Assembly: GCA_022605425.2 (NCBI GenBank)
Contig: CM061248.1
Location: forward strand, 558,001 to 622,000
Length of the DNA: 64,000 nt
Direction of reading: 5' to 3'
DNA from: Hamiltosporidium tvaerminnensis
Taxonomy: Eukaryota; Microsporidia; Dubosqiidae
The position numbers were made by a program, and so were the translations under genes. Below the pieces are notes generated by a model. It saw only the letters and a list, made by a program, of their open reading frames with translations. It was not told the origin of the DNA and searched no databases. This document shows positions 23,457-35,154 of this stretch, piece after piece; within the stretch, counting starts at the first letter, position 1; the number at the start of each line of letters is the position of its first letter.

Positions 23457-24587
23457 TTATATGTTTTCTTCTACCTCTTTAACCACTTTTGTCTCTTCTT
23501 CCAAATCCGACTCTTTATTTATGTTATTGGTCGGTTCCTCTAAAGTGGTTCCTCCTTGTGAAATAAGGGGTGTATTATTTTTTGGTTTTAAAATTTTAAC
23601 ACCATCTTCCTCCCTTTTCGCTTCTTTTAAAGGGGGTGTTGGTTCCTCATGCATCTCTGATCTCATAATAACACCCATTGACGCTCTCTCCCAGCTCTCT
23701 TTGGCATTTAGTCCTGACTCAAGTCCTCTTCGTCGATCAAAGGAAATCGTTTCGACTGTCTTCTTAAGTACTATAGACTGAATGTATGCCTCTACATTCA
23801 TGGGTATTTCTAGTCTTTTAAGATGAGATTTATGGTATTTTGTCACAATACCGTCCCAGGTCATCACATAAGGGATTATCTCAACACTACACCTATAAAT
23901 AAGACCCAACTCATCGGCTAGCAGGTCATACTTCCTAAGTTTTTCAGTTTCAACCATTTGAAGTGAATCTTGGGAAGTGATTCCTACTTCAATGAGTGTT
24001 ATCTTATTCTTCTTCTTATCTAAAATAAATATGTCCGGTCTGTTATTCCGAATTTTAATATCAGTTTTAATTCTGGTATCCACTCTTATCTCTGCATACT
24101 CATTTACAAGAATTTCTTGAACTGAGTGACTCCTTATTCGTTTTGAAGACTTAAACTTATATCTATTTAAGTGAAGTAAGTGTAGGCATCTAACCACTTC
24201 ATTATGCTGTCTGGTGTAGTCATGGCCTAGCATTTTTTCACATCGGGTCGCTAGATGATCTACAGTCTTACCAGATTTATTGCAATGATGGGACATACCA
24301 TCTGCTCCCCAGAATACATTTCTATCCTGGATATAGCAGAATACAGCTTCATTGCGTGGGTTAATATTACCTTTCTTTAGCCATCTTGAAGAGTCACTAA
24401 CACTCACAAGCTCATTTTTTCTTGCATTATATAACTTTGAATGAAGTTTTCGTTTTTCTATTTCGTTATATAGTTTTGCAAGTTGAGCTTCTTCTAAACT
24501 TTTCTTAGTGACTTCTTCTACCAACCTGTACTTTACTTTTAAGAAGCCTTTTATTAGTGCAAGATGGGTTTTATTATTATTCTCCAC
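23457..24587 (-). CDS. Dong-like copy 2, knuckle and restriction-like endonuclease (open)
   Basis: A 376-codon open frame covering the region after the shared TAA stop. It includes the linker KSLEEAQLAKLYNEIEKRKL, the knuckle SHHCNKSGKTVDHLATRC, the RQHNEVVRCLH block and the endonuclease core NNRPDIFILD...LIEVGIT, ending in an acidic tail (SDLEEETKV). Here copy 2 preserves the frame that copy 1 has lost, so it gives the better view of the domain. The PD and E catalytic residues are present. No independent start codon context is evident, and it probably belongs to one long polyprotein in an intact master element. Confidence 0.7.
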   Translation of the reverse strand: MENNNKTHLALIKGFLKVKYRLVEEVTKKSLEEAQLAKLYNEIEKRKLHSKLYNARKNELVSVSDSSRWLKKGNINPRNEAVFCYIQDRNVFWGADGMSHHCNKSGKTVDHLATRCEKMLGHDYTRQHNEVVRCLHLLHLNRYKFKSSKRIRSHSVQEILVNEYAEIRVDTRIKTDIKIRNNRPDIFILDKKKNKITLIEVGITSQDSLQMVETEKLRKYDLLADELGLIYRCSVEIIPYVMTWDGIVTKYHKSHLKRLEIPMNVEAYIQSIVLKKTVETISFDRRRGLESGLNAKESWERASMGVIMRSEMHEEPTPPLKEAKREEDGVKILKPKNNTPLISQGGTTLEEPTNNINKESDLEEETKVVKEVEENI

Positions 24588-24620
24588 CTTGAGGATTGCT
24601 GCTCGTCTAGTTTATATTTC

Positions 24621-25720
24621 TTAACTTTTTTCCAGACAATCCAAGAGTTGCAGAAGCATATGTTCGCTTCGCAACTCAACACTATGTAGGCCTCTTCCAA
24701 GTTCTGTTCTAGGAAGATACAAACGCTCTTTACATCCTGGGCGGAGATGTATCTTATTCTTCACCAACACCGCACACACAGCATCATCTAACCTAGAGAA
24801 GTCAGCCGGTTCAAGTCGAAGTACTCCTATGTGATAGTTGATTAACGATATCGCATGTTGATTGATTGCAGAAAATATATTTTTTGCGTTTAATCTAGTG
24901 TGACAAAGTCTTTCAACTCTTGCTATCAGTTTGCTTTGTACTTCTTCAAATGAGCTACGTGTTGGGATTCCTCTGCTATCTTCTATTATTCCTAAATATT
25001 TGTAAACACTAACACCTTCTAGAAGAGTTGCAGTATCTTCACAACACGTATCATTTGTGGCTGACTTCTCTTTGTTAATCTCTAAGCCAATCACCTCTAA
25101 AAATTCCTTTGCCTCGCCTGTCATAGCACTCAATGTGGAGCTGTCTTTTGCAAGGAGCTTAAGATCATCAATAAACAAGAGATGATTAGTAGAATGAGAT
25201 TCTGCATCTGTTTGTACTGTCACTTTTGTGTATTTTTCATTAAGCTTTCGGCTTAATGGATCAATACACAACACAAATAACAATGGTGACAAACTATCTC
25301 CCTGCAGAATCCCTCTCTCAATCTTCTTGCTCATGATTTTTTCAGGCCCTAGTGATATATCAATTTTCCATTTTGATATAATTACCTTAATAAATTTTAG
25401 GATCCAATCAGGTAAATTAAGGTTTTCAATGCATTGAGTTAAATAAGCATGATCTATTGAATCATAAGCTTTTTTAACATCAATCTATGTTGCCTTAAGA
25501 TTATTTCCATACTCTTTATTCAAGGCAATATTCAGTAGAGCCTGCTCTTTCGCTCCCTGCAAACCTCTTACCGCCCCTAATTGGTTCTCTGCAAGCAACC
25601 CTCGCCTTTCCACTTCAAGTTGAACGACCTTTGTTCACACATTAGTCGTTAACTTGTAGAGTGGGGACATACAAATGATTGGCCTGTAGTCAGAGCCTCT
25701 TTGTGGAATTCCTTTTTGTA
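24621..25720 (-). pseudogene. Dong-like copy 2, reverse transcriptase
   Basis: Same reverse transcriptase as copy 1, with RGILQGDSLSPLLF and LLFIDDLKLLAKD intact (open stretch 25334-24621). Upstream it carries the same TGA and TAG stops at the same codons as copy 1, and it ends at the same TAA before the knuckle/endonuclease part. A few replacements distinguish it (IFSAINQH against LVSAINQH). Confidence 0.85.
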
Positions 25721-27025
25721 TCAAATATGTAAACCCGCTGTAAAACCAATATCTTTAAGTGTTCCTTCTAAACATATAACTTTCACAGTATCATAAAGAT
25801 ATTTGTGTAGAGTTGTAAGTTTCTGAATGAAAAAATTGTAAATACCATCAATTCCAGCAGCTTTCCAATTGGGAAGCCAATTAATGATATTTACAAATTC
25901 ATCAAGTGAAGGAAACGTGGTCGGATGATTATCTGATACAAATGGAATCAAATAACCATCATACGTGACTGTGTCATCATTTTTGTTCCACATTGTAGAC
26001 CAAAAACTCACAATTTCATCACGACTAACCACATGCTCGGATTCCACACGCTCAGATAACCCACGATAAAATCGACCTCGGAAAAGCTCAAACATACGAT
26101 TCTCTTTTCGGAATTGCTTCCTACTTTCATACATCGTAATTTTTTTCTCGTAAACATTCAAAGACTCATTCTTCTTAACTAAAGCCCCAGAAAGATCAGT
26201 TACGCTGCTCAAGTTTAAATTGAACTCTCGCATGATTTTCTTAAGGCTCTTCATTTCCGAAGTGGAGAGCTTTTCCTGCTTATGAGCCTTCTCGAAAAGA
26301 TCTTTGGAAAGTACTAACTTAGAAATTTTACTTTCTATGTTTTCCTTCCAAGCGGATCTAGGCTTTTCTTTGCGTGTTGCCTCGTCATAGCATACCTGCG
26401 CAGCTTGCATGATATACGCGGCTTCCGTAATTGACTCAGGTACATGAGCTCCTGCATATTCACCGACTACTCGGTTAATGAGATCCAGAACTTTACTATC
26501 AACCAATTCATTTGGATGTTTTCTAGTTCGGACCACCACTTTTCCAATTTCGTTCTCCGAGATTTCTTTGATTTTACTCAAGAATTTATCTCTCAGGTTT
26601 ATGTACTCCGTGGTGTCGGTCAAGGTGCATGTATCAGCGAGACAAGTGGCGATTCTACGTCGCTCTCCATTCTCTTCTGATTTTACTTCCTTTCCCATCT
26701 CACTTTGTGCCAATTTTTTTAACACTTCGAGAGTTTCAGTGCAGCCGAATTTCTCATTATAGTACCTGTGAAGCTCTGTCCAGCCATTTCTTGGCATTCT
26801 TTACAACCTTGTCTGTACTGCAAAAAAAACAACTCGAGGCCATTCCTTCGGGTCGGTTGTTACGGAATCGAATATCGTCCGCAATGCCATTAGCCTGTTA
26901 TCTTCCGGAATAGCTAGAGTACAGGGGTTTGTCATGTCGTACGATGGCTCGCACGCAGAGACTTCAACCGAAGAGGGAACTGGTGCATTAGGCGAGGGTA
27001 AGGTGTCAAGCCCACTATTTTGCAT
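25721..27025 (-). pseudogene. Dong-like copy 2, N-terminal ORF
   Basis: Equivalent to 10011-11507. The frame is interrupted only by a TAA at 26801-26803, where TTTGAA of copy 1 reads TTGTAA. It then continues in the same frame from 26797 to the GLHI-stop that follows the GGGTTTA heptamer. Differences from copy 1 are few (for example KEISENE against KEISMNE, and VCYDE against ICYDE), so the two insertions are recent relative to the surrounding relics. Confidence 0.8.
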
Positions 27026-27069
27026 TTTACTGCATGTTTGGCTTGGTGGTGGAGGTGTTATTGTTGTTA

Positions 27070-29868
27070 AGACTATTTGCTCAATAATTATTTCATGTAA
27101 TTATGATTGAGAATATGAATACATCACATAGATAAAAAGTAAAGAAGCATTAATCTTATCATACAATTGTTTATGTAATTTTAAAAATTCTCAACAAAAA
27201 AATCCGAACAAATTATTAAATTTAATTTTACAATGAAAAATAAAAAAAAAGTATTTATTACCTTTTTCTTGGTACAAGCTATATTTTGAAAATATTTTTG
27301 AAATATATATAGTTCAAATATTTTTTTTGGATTGTTTAAAAGTTTTTATTTATTTAATATTTACTTCTAATCAGTATTATTTGGCGTGTAATATTTATGA
27401 AGAAATCGAAAAAGTCATGTTCTTTTATACAAACTATTATAATCGTCTTACTTTTCTCGAACTAAGTAAACTTTTGACTTTAGTCTTTATAATCGAGACA
27501 TTACTTGAATTAAATAATCGAAGACTATTTTACTAAATTTTCAAAGTCTTACATTTGTAACACATTATTATTGTACTGTAAAGCATTAAATAAAACAAAG
27601 CTTATTTGATATTCAAATAAATCTCAATTATATTTTAATCTATTTAATTTAAGTAATATTATAACAATTAATTCTTGGTTTAATCTTCAATAATCTATCA
27701 AAAAAACATAAAAATATTGACCAAAAGAATATTCTATGAAGTAATATTTACTTCTTTAATTGTTATTAAAATATTTAATTATTATTTTTGTTTTATTTTT
27801 TGATTCTTGTCCTATTCGATAATGTAGTTCATAGGATTTGTTAAAATGTAAAATATATTCTTTTCTTTAATAAATACTCGGTTTATTTTACGAATTAATT
27901 ATATACCATTAATGTTGAAAGCCTCTTAAATTTGAATATATTTATATAATTATGGATTTAGTTGATCTCTTGATATTATCTAATCAGGTATTACTCATAT
28001 ATAGGTTATACATATTTCTAAACTTGTATTTATACTTGTTATATTATTTGATTTCTTACATTAATAGGTTTATAGGTTTGCATTGCACATCTTTATAAAA
28101 GAATATATCTGCGTCTTAATTTTAATTTTACTTCGAGGTATTATTTGGCTGTTAACTTACAGACCAAGACATCTTATAAAAATTCTTGAACAAAAAGTCA
28201 TTTTATTTGATTATAAAATTCAAATCTATAAGTATAATGGATAACTATTAGTATATACCTAGTAAATCGTAATATTGTGAAGTTTATTATTTCCCTACAT
28301 CTTTTTTTTACAAAAATTAGACAGGTGTTACTACATAGTAGAATTATACTTTTTGTAATTAAAAAAATACCAAATATTCTCAAATTTTGATATTTCCCAT
28401 CATCTTATACAATTTAATAATATCTTTTAAGATATTTAAAACTCTATTTAGGTTTATCGAAGCTTAAATTTATTTTTAAATTGTCGTTAGTTGTAATATA
28501 AAGATAAGTAAATGAATTTATAAAGTACTGTCTTTTCGAATCTGATACACATCTATATTCCTAATTGAATAGTTATTTTTCGAATTTTGATGTCTTTTCA
28601 TCTAATAATATAAAGATTACATTCTATTTGATGCAATGTAACAGTCAATATCATTATTCTTGTCAATATTATAATGACCAATAATTCATATTGAACATAA
28701 TACATATTACTATTAATGGTTTGTGAATTATAACAATTATTTACTTCGCTATTAAAGACGAATTAGACTTTCAAGATTTTATAAAATGCACAATAAATAT
28801 TATAATTTCAAGACATGTATTAGTTATGCCTGTAATATAATCGATTTCATCTCAATTACTTCTATCTAAGGTTCATCATAAATATATTATTCATAAATCT
28901 GTGTCTTTCAAACATATATTATGTAAAATAATATTTCATTACACATTTGTTTGAGTTTACTTTTTAAAATCTATTCTAGTAATTTTCCATACTTGTTCCT
29001 TATAGTTCCTCTGAAATGTATACAGTTACCTGCATTTTATATAAAATTAGAAATATCCTATAATACAAACATTAAATTGTTGCGTTTTATCAAATTATCA
29101 ATCAATATTATGTACAAACCTTATATTTGTATTCACATAAGATCTTAGAATCTCAAGATTATGAAATATTGACATACTGATTGAAAACCGAGAAAATGAT
29201 ATAAATTAAATATTTTACACTACTCAATATAGGGTTTTATACACAAATTATTAAGAATAGTTTCCGTATGAAACTTAAAAATTCGTCACTGAAAAATGCG
29301 TAACACAAAAATGTCAAAGATAAATCGAATAAAAAGGTTTTTTTTTGATATTCAACTCATGAATTAGCTTTTACTGACATATAAAATCTTTAAGTTGATT
29401 TAAAAAATAAGATATACTCTTTCATACTACATATACATAATATTTCCATATTTGTTAAATAAAATATTTATTCACCTTAGATAGTCTATCTTTTTTGCAA
29501 ATGTACATGTAACATAAATTATATTTTTTAAGTATTTTATTCGATTGAAATACTTATCATAAGATGTAATATTAGGTTGGTGATAGACTTCATAGATAGC
29601 TTTAACCAAATAAAATCAATATCCTCTATTCATAATTACTTAGTAATACTTTTGGATTAACTTTAAAAACTCTAAACATTCCTATTTAAGTAAAAATAAG
29701 TAAATTTTTATCTATAGAACACCTGGTTAACAAATTTTTCTCTCTTTTAAACCATTCATTCCACCATTTTAACCAAAATATGTAAATATAAGTAAAAAAA
29801 TTAAAAAATCATTTTTTTTTTAAGAAAAATAGACTTTATAAATAATTTAGAAATTTTTAAGCATAGAA
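27070..29868. other. AT-rich intergenic stretch
   Basis: 2.8 kb of extremely AT-rich sequence. Short open frames (27327-27536, 28198-28383, 28951-29148) have chance-like composition and no start motif. I see nothing assignable. Confidence 0.5.
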
Positions 29869-30369
29869 ATGTACGAATGTAGAATAAATACAAAGAATTA
29901 TAAATACACATTATATTTAAAAAATTTTAAAAAAATGATATCTTTTAAAGATTGTTTTAAATTAAACTTATCAGATGAGATATATTATAAGAAAGTATTA
30001 TTTTTTACAGTAAAAGAAAATAATGTTTATTCTAAAGTAAAAATGTGTATTTCAAATAATATTTTATATGGAATTAAAATAGAATCGGATTTTAAAGTGG
30101 AATTACGAACGTGTTTTATAGAATTGAAAAAAATATTACCAACGGTTTTTGACAAAAAACATATTTTATATTTAAATAATATTTATAAAGTGTATAAGAA
30201 TAAGGAACATGTGTATCTTTCTGTATTTAAAATACTTGGAAAGGAAGAAGCAGACAAATTAGAATTTTATGAAAATATATTTGAAGATTTTAATATTTCT
30301 TTAGATTCGTCTAATAATAGTTTGTATGATAAAAATGAGATTTTAACAGATGAAATCATAGATTTATAG
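29869..30369 (+). CDS. Hypothetical protein, 166 aa
   Basis: An intact ATG-to-TAG frame of 166 codons. It is long for chance in such AT-rich DNA and has clear protein character: a basic N-terminal half (MYECRINTKNYKYTLYLKNF), mixed alpha/beta-like middle segments (ILYGIKIESDFKVELRTCFI, HILYLNNIYKVYKNKEHVYL) and an acidic C-terminus (LEFYENIFEDF...LTDEIIDL). I see no signal peptide, membrane segment or recognisable motif. Unlike the four conserved genes nearby it lacks a CCC triplet before the start; an internal ATG at 29935 is an alternative. The start is preceded by an A/T tract. It is probably a real, fast-evolving gene. No function can be proposed. Confidence 0.55.
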   Translation: MYECRINTKNYKYTLYLKNFKKMISFKDCFKLNLSDEIYYKKVLFFTVKENNVYSKVKMCISNNILYGIKIESDFKVELRTCFIELKKILPTVFDKKHILYLNNIYKVYKNKEHVYLSVFKILGKEEADKLEFYENIFEDFNISLDSSNNSLYDKNEILTDEIIDL

Positions 30370-30539
30370 AAATAAAAGTGTTTTTAAACAATGAAGACTT
30401 TTAAATCTGATTTGTTGGATTGAATTTGAGGTTTTTAGAAATGTTAAAATAAAAAAATATTTGTAATTTAAGTATATTTCTTAAAAATTTATTTGTTATA
30501 GAATTTTATTTTAATTTATCTTATTTTTTAAAAAACTTA

Positions 30540-31335
30540 AATCATCTTTTGTTCTTCTGTATTCGACTCTTCTTTAATGTTTATTATAATTTCTCAATTG
30601 TGGTTACTTTATCTAAAATAAGAAATGAAAGATTTTTTGTTTTTATGTATTCGAAACTATCTTTCTCACCCTTCACTTGCTTTAAACAAGGCGTTAAGAT
30701 ACACTGTACATAAGCTCATTCAATAATGCTTAATGACGGTTTCTCCCAACTTTTCTCACGGTTTGTTCCAGATATAATTTCTTTTTTGTTGTGCAAAATA
30801 TATTTTTTCAGCTGTATTCTTGAGTTACATCAACCGAATATATGCTTCTACATTCATAAATATTGTAGAGTCTTAAAATATACATATTATGAGATTTTGT
30901 CACAATACTGTTTCAGGTCATTACGTAAGAACTTATCTCTATACTTCATTTATAAATAATAACCTATTCTTTGGTTAATAAATCATACTTCCTAAGTTTT
31001 TCCGTTCAAACTATTTAAAGTGAATATTGGGATGTAATTCTGACTTCAACGAGGAGTATTTTATTCTGACTTTTTTCTAAATAAAATCTACCGTGTATGT
31101 TATTCCAAATTTTTACATCGGTTTATATTCTTGTATCTACTCTTATCTTTATACAATCATTATCAAAGATTTCTTAAACTGAGTATCTGAGTGTCTCCTA
31201 ATTTTTTTTAGATTTAAATAAATATCTATTTAGTAGGAGTAATTATAAACATTTAACCACTTCATTATACTGTCTAGTATAGTCATGTCCGAACATTTTC
31301 TCACATCGAGTTGCTAAGTACTCAACAATAGATAC
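30540..31335 (-). pseudogene. Relic of Dong/R4-like element, 3' part
   Basis: On the plus strand 30890-31335 aligns to the reverse-oriented copy 2 (23840-24260): TTTTGTCACAATACTGTTTC against TTTTGTCACAATACCGTCCC, CATACTTCCTAAGTTTTTC against the identical block, and CTAGTATAGTCATGTCC against CTGGTGTAGTCATGGCC. The part 30540-30890 matches the acidic tail and AYIQSIV region more loosely. It is interrupted by many stops. The knuckle is the last part recognisable, so the copy was 5'-truncated near 31335. Confidence 0.8.
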
Positions 31336-31539
31336 AAAAATATAAAAAATAAATTTATTTAAATAGTAAATGAATAAATTACAGAAAGAAGAAAGCACGT
31401 AATTTTTAAACTATAAAGAACAAATTTTCTTTAAAATTTATACTTAAAAGAAAGATTTGTATAAATTATTCCCAAATTGATTTCGGTAAAAGAAAGAAAT
31501 ATATCTATGAATAGAGCCATACATTCTTAAAAAAAATAT

Positions 31540-31735
31540 AAAATTATTACTTCTCCTTTCCAACAAAAATATAAAATTATTATTTCTCCTTTGTAACAAA
31601 AATATAAAATAATTATTTCTCCTTTGTAACAAAAATATAAAATAATTATTTCTCCTTTGTAACAAAAATATAAAATAATTATTTCTCCTTTCTAACAAAA
31701 ATATAAAATTATTATTTCATTTTCTTAAATAATTA
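31540..31735. repeat. 33-bp minisatellite, about five copies
   Basis: Tandem array with a 33-bp period: CTCCTTTGTAACAAAAATA followed by TAAAATAATTATTT. TCTCCT recurs at about 31552, 31584, 31617, 31650 and 31683. The outer units are more diverged, and looser degenerate copies continue to about 31800. The period is a multiple of three and the minus strand happens to stay open (unit of 11 residues, RRNNYFIFLLQ), but start context and composition do not support a gene. It lies 400 bp upstream of the kinase. Confidence 0.85.
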
Positions 31736-32138
31736 CTTTTTAACCAACAATAATAAAATAATTATTTTTTCTAAAGAAAATAACAAATTAATATTTCTAC
31801 TTTCTCAGTTAATTAAATTTTAAAAGATATTAATTTATAAAACTACAAATTATTATTCTGCACTTTTTAAAAACTTTAAAATTTTTAACATTTATTTACA
31901 TATTTGGTAATTTTTATTTAAAACATATTTTTTTGTAACAATTTTTTATTTCTAAGAGTATTTTTATTAAAAATATTTTGTAAGTATTTAAAAGCATATC
32001 AAGACTATCTTATCTAAACAGATGAAACAGAAAAAAATAAAAAGAAACAAAAATAAAATTGTAACAAAAATAATATAAAACTATATTCTTAAAAAGCAGT
32101 AATTTACTATTTCTTATCTATACAATGTATTTTTTTAT

Positions 32139-32141
32139 CCC
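32139..32141 (+). promoter_or_regulatory. CCC start-proximal motif of the kinase gene
   Basis: TATCCCTTGA directly before the ATG (four bases between CCC and ATG). It matches the CCC-like signal seen just upstream of microsporidian start codons and supports the chosen start. Confidence 0.5.
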
Positions 32142-32145
32142 TTGA

Positions 32146-33339
32146 ATGAGTGGATCTGTAGATTTTAATTCTCAAAATCATTTTGTGTATTATATTCTAA
32201 ATTTACCCAAAGTTATACGGCGTTCTTTCTTACGTCTTTGGAAACAATTGTTTCTCATTATTTTTATTTTTTTCTTTTTTATTTTATTTTATTCCACTCT
32301 AAAACAAAAAAAATTGCGAGACATGAAAAGGACAATTTCAATGGAAATAGAACATGAAGAAGTGCTTTTAAAATACATTAATGTGTCTGTAGAGAACTGT
32401 TTGCAGGAAAAGACACGTAATGAACAGAATAAAGCTTTTCAAATGTTAAAAAGTTATTTACCAGTTAAACCAATAAAAATGACACAAATAACTGCAGTTT
32501 TTCTTTATTCTGGTAAAAAAATACCGCTGGTTATTAAAAGAGTTGTACTTCGTAAAGATTCTCCATCTTTTGAAGATATAGTTTCTATGAGATTAAAACA
32601 TCCAAATGTTTTACAGACATACCATACGTTTAAAACTTCATTTATTAATAGTAAAGATGAGAAACAAGATATTCTTTGGTTGATTTCTGAATTTCTTACA
32701 GAAAAAGTTACACAGAAAATGGTATCAAGAGATGAAGAGTTGATAAAAATTATTATTACGGATGTATTGAATGGCCTCAATTACATGCACAAGCAAAATA
32801 TAGCACATTTGGATATGAAGATAGCAAATGTTATGGGAGAACAATCGGGAACAAAAATTTCTTATAAGTTGATTGATTTTGGATATTCCAGAGATTTGAA
32901 TAAAGAACCAAATCTTCATAGTAAAAATGAAGTAGTGATTCCTCATAAAAGTTATGGAACATTTCCTTATAAACCACCCGAGGTAGTTTTTGAGAATGCA
33001 CATGGATTAAAGGCGGATATTTGGTGTGTTGGTGCCATTTCATGGTTTCTTTCACTTGGAAAAACACCTTTTTATACGGAAGACGGAGATAAAAATATTG
33101 AAGAATACAAAAAATTTGTGTCGGGAAAAACCAAGCATTTTTTCAAAGGAGAAATATCACCAGAACTTGAAGATTTTATTTTACGTGCGATGAATCCGAA
33201 CAGACATCACAGACCTACAGCAGATCAATTACTTAAACATGCATTCATTACTGGCGAAACACTGAATGACGTGAGATCCGATTCTTATTCTAATGATTCG
33301 GGATATGAAAGTTTTTCTGACAGTTACGATTCTCAATAA
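32146..33339 (+). CDS. Membrane-anchored divergent Ser/Thr protein kinase
   Basis: 397 aa. A strongly hydrophobic segment (residues about 35-50, LFLIIFIFFFFILFY) flanked by basic residues predicts one transmembrane helix with the kinase probably on the cytosolic side. The kinase domain spans about 115-368: ATP-binding Lys131 (LVIKRV), catalytic loop HLDMKIAN (221-228; Asp223, Lys225, Asn228) in which the HRD Arg is Leu, LIDFG (242-246), KPPE (276-279) for APE, DIWCVG (291-296) and a conserved Arg near the end (RHHRPTA). No glycine-rich P-loop is visible before Lys131. The C-terminal tail is Ser/Asp/Tyr-rich and includes DSGYES (384-389), the DSGxxS form of a phosphodegron. The start is supported by a CCC motif. 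Substrate and pathway are unknown. Confidence 0.85.
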   Translation: MSGSVDFNSQNHFVYYILNLPKVIRRSFLRLWKQLFLIIFIFFFFILFYSTLKQKKLRDMKRTISMEIEHEEVLLKYINVSVENCLQEKTRNEQNKAFQMLKSYLPVKPIKMTQITAVFLYSGKKIPLVIKRVVLRKDSPSFEDIVSMRLKHPNVLQTYHTFKTSFINSKDEKQDILWLISEFLTEKVTQKMVSRDEELIKIIITDVLNGLNYMHKQNIAHLDMKIANVMGEQSGTKISYKLIDFGYSRDLNKEPNLHSKNEVVIPHKSYGTFPYKPPEVVFENAHGLKADIWCVGAISWFLSLGKTPFYTEDGDKNIEEYKKFVSGKTKHFFKGEISPELEDFILRAMNPNRHHRPTADQLLKHAFITGETLNDVRSDSYSNDSGYESFSDSYDSQ

Positions 33340-34057
33340 ATGTTTAAACTTTAAAGAAATTTGTCATTTTTATTTAAAATTCTTTACTGATTTCTAGTTT
33401 TATTTACTTTTTTCTTTGGTAAAATTTTTAATTGTGATTTTAAAAAAGATCTGATTTACATTTTTTACGATTTATTTATAAAAATGTTTTCTTTAGAAAT
33501 TTTAGTGAGTAAATAAATTCGGTTTTAAAAGTAGAGCATCAGTAAAAATAAAATTGTAATTATAACCCATTGACATGAATTTAAATGAAAAATATTTATT
33601 ATCATTGTTAAGTAAATACTATTTTATGGGGAATGAGAAGTATATATTATCTAGATTGAGACTAATAGAGGTTTCTATGCAGACACAGGTCTATATTTTG
33701 TTGTACATGTCTGTATTTGTATATTCCGAGCGTAAATTGTAAAATATATATTGATTCTTGCATTTTTGAAGTCGTGTGTTATGGATGTAATGGAAAGTTA
33801 AGAATAAATTTGGAAAAGTTAGATGCTTCGAATGTATTACAGGTAAGCAATGAGAAAATAAAATTTAATGACTTCTTTTTTTGAAGAGGTAATCATTTAA
33901 TTATTTTACTGATCTATTTATTAGTGCAGTACAATGCAAAGTGATCGATATGTAAGATATAAATATATTATTAAATTTTTATGCGCATAAATATATAACT
34001 ACAAATTCGTGCTATATCACAAAATGCATAAAAAGAAAAAAAATAAATATTTTTATT
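33340..34057. other. Intergenic region between convergent kinase and RPS14 genes
   Basis: About 0.7 kb of AT-rich sequence between two genes whose 3' ends face each other. A slightly GC-richer patch at 33620-33760 has no recognisable content, and no RNA gene is seen. Confidence 0.5.
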
Positions 34058-34474
34058 TTAAAGTCTTCTTCCTCTTCTACCACCTTTCTTTCGCGTAGAA
34101 TCAGTTGGTATTGGTGTAACATCTTCAATTCGACCTAAACGCAATCCAGATCTTACAAGTGCTCTGATAGCACTCTGTGCTCCGGGCCCTGGGACACGTG
34201 ATCTCATTCCTCCTCTTGCACGTAACCTGATGTGTACCGCATCAATTCCTCTTGCCTTACATCGATTAACAACTTCCTGTGCAGCTAACATAGCTGCATA
34301 TGGTGAACTTTCATCTCTATCAGCTTTTACCATCATACCACCAGTAACTTTGCATATTGTTTCCGAACATGTTAAATCTGTTACGTGTATAAATGTATCG
34401 TTAGAAGATGCCAAGATATGTGCTACACCAAAATTCAACTGTTTAACTGGTTGTTCCACTATTTCTTCAGTCAT
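34058..34474 (-). CDS. RPS14: 40S ribosomal protein S14 (uS11 family)
   Basis: 138 aa, full length for eukaryotic S14 and colinear with the family. After a short acidic leader, [20 protein letters not shown] begins the conserved core. It continues with [32 protein letters not shown], the [20 protein letters not shown] block that contacts the 3' region of 18S rRNA, and the basic tail [17 protein letters not shown]. It is a component of the small-subunit platform. Local base composition is much less AT-rich than the surroundings because of conservation. The ATG at 34474-34472 is preceded by CCC six bases away, and the conserved core starts soon after it, so the start is secure. It is intact, with no intron. 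Confidence 0.98.
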   Translation of the reverse strand: MTEEIVEQPVKQLNFGVAHILASSNDTFIHVTDLTCSETICKVTGGMMVKADRDESSPYAAMLAAQEVVNRCKARGIDAVHIRLRARGGMRSRVPGPGAQSAIRALVRSGLRLGRIEDVTPIPTDSTRKKGGRRGRRL

Positions 34475-34480
34475 TTAGAT

Positions 34481-34483
34481 GGG
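34481..34483 (-). promoter_or_regulatory. CCC start-proximal motif of RPS14
   Basis: Minus strand GTCCCATCTAA then ATG: CCC six bases before the start codon, as in the kinase and deubiquitinase genes. Confidence 0.5.
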
Positions 34484-35154
34484 ACAAAAAAAATATTAAA
34501 AAAAATATTTTTTTTTACTTTCTTATAAGAAATAGGGAAAGAAAAATTATTTCAAAAAAATATTTTACATTTTATAATCTATGATTTCAAAAAAAACATT
34601 CAAAATCGATAGTCTTTCAAAATTTTTATATAAATTTTTCGTATAAATTTATTTACTAAATTGAATTTAATTATGTTCAAAGTAATTCTAATTTTTAAAT
34701 AATTCTATACTTCTAGAAAATTTATAAAAAATTAATGACTATTCACGGAGAATTTGTTATTACAAATCCTATTTTAGAATTAATTTTTTTTAGCTTTAAT
34801 GAGTATTAAATATGAGGATCAATACTTTACAACTGTCTGGTTTACTGACGATTTAATTTGATAAAAATTAAAATATATACTTTTTAAAAATATTTTTTTA
34901 ATATTTATATGTCTAAATAAGCATTAATTAATATTTATCAATTTTTTAGGAACAAGCTACCACTGTATGTTAATTTTAATTCATAGTTTATTCTAATAGA
35001 CATAGATTGAATATTTTTTTATTTAACCGTTGCAAAGTGTGTAATTATCAAAAAAATAAAGTAAAGCTAATGTTTTTGTACGAATAAAAGTCGAATTGTC
35101 GAAAAATATACGAATATCTAAAAATTGGTTTAAAATTTTCTAAAATTTTGATTT
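34484..35154. other. AT-rich intergenic stretch upstream of RPS14
   Basis: 0.67 kb, very AT-rich, with a long A/T tract just upstream of RPS14. No gene seen. Confidence 0.5.

Larger units (their letters stand above)
23411..27069 (-). mobile_element. Dong/R4-like non-LTR retrotransposon, copy 2 (5'-truncated)
   Basis: A near-identical minus-strand copy of the element at 10013-13811. Homology starts at ACAACAATAACACCTCC (27069), about 140 bp inside copy 1, so the copy is 5'-truncated in the way typical of target-primed reverse transcription. It ends in a short TAAA repeat tail. Flanks differ from copy 1, which argues against segmental duplication. I found no convincing target-site duplication. 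The shared frame change and shared stops occur at the equivalent positions (25730-25736 heptamer; stops near 25635, 25485 and 24621). There is one private stop at 26801-26803. Confidence 0.9.

Noticed and set aside
31444-31698. 84-codon minus-strand frame with 11-residue repeats
   Set aside because: It is open only because the minisatellite period is a multiple of three; there is no ATG context or gene-like flank.
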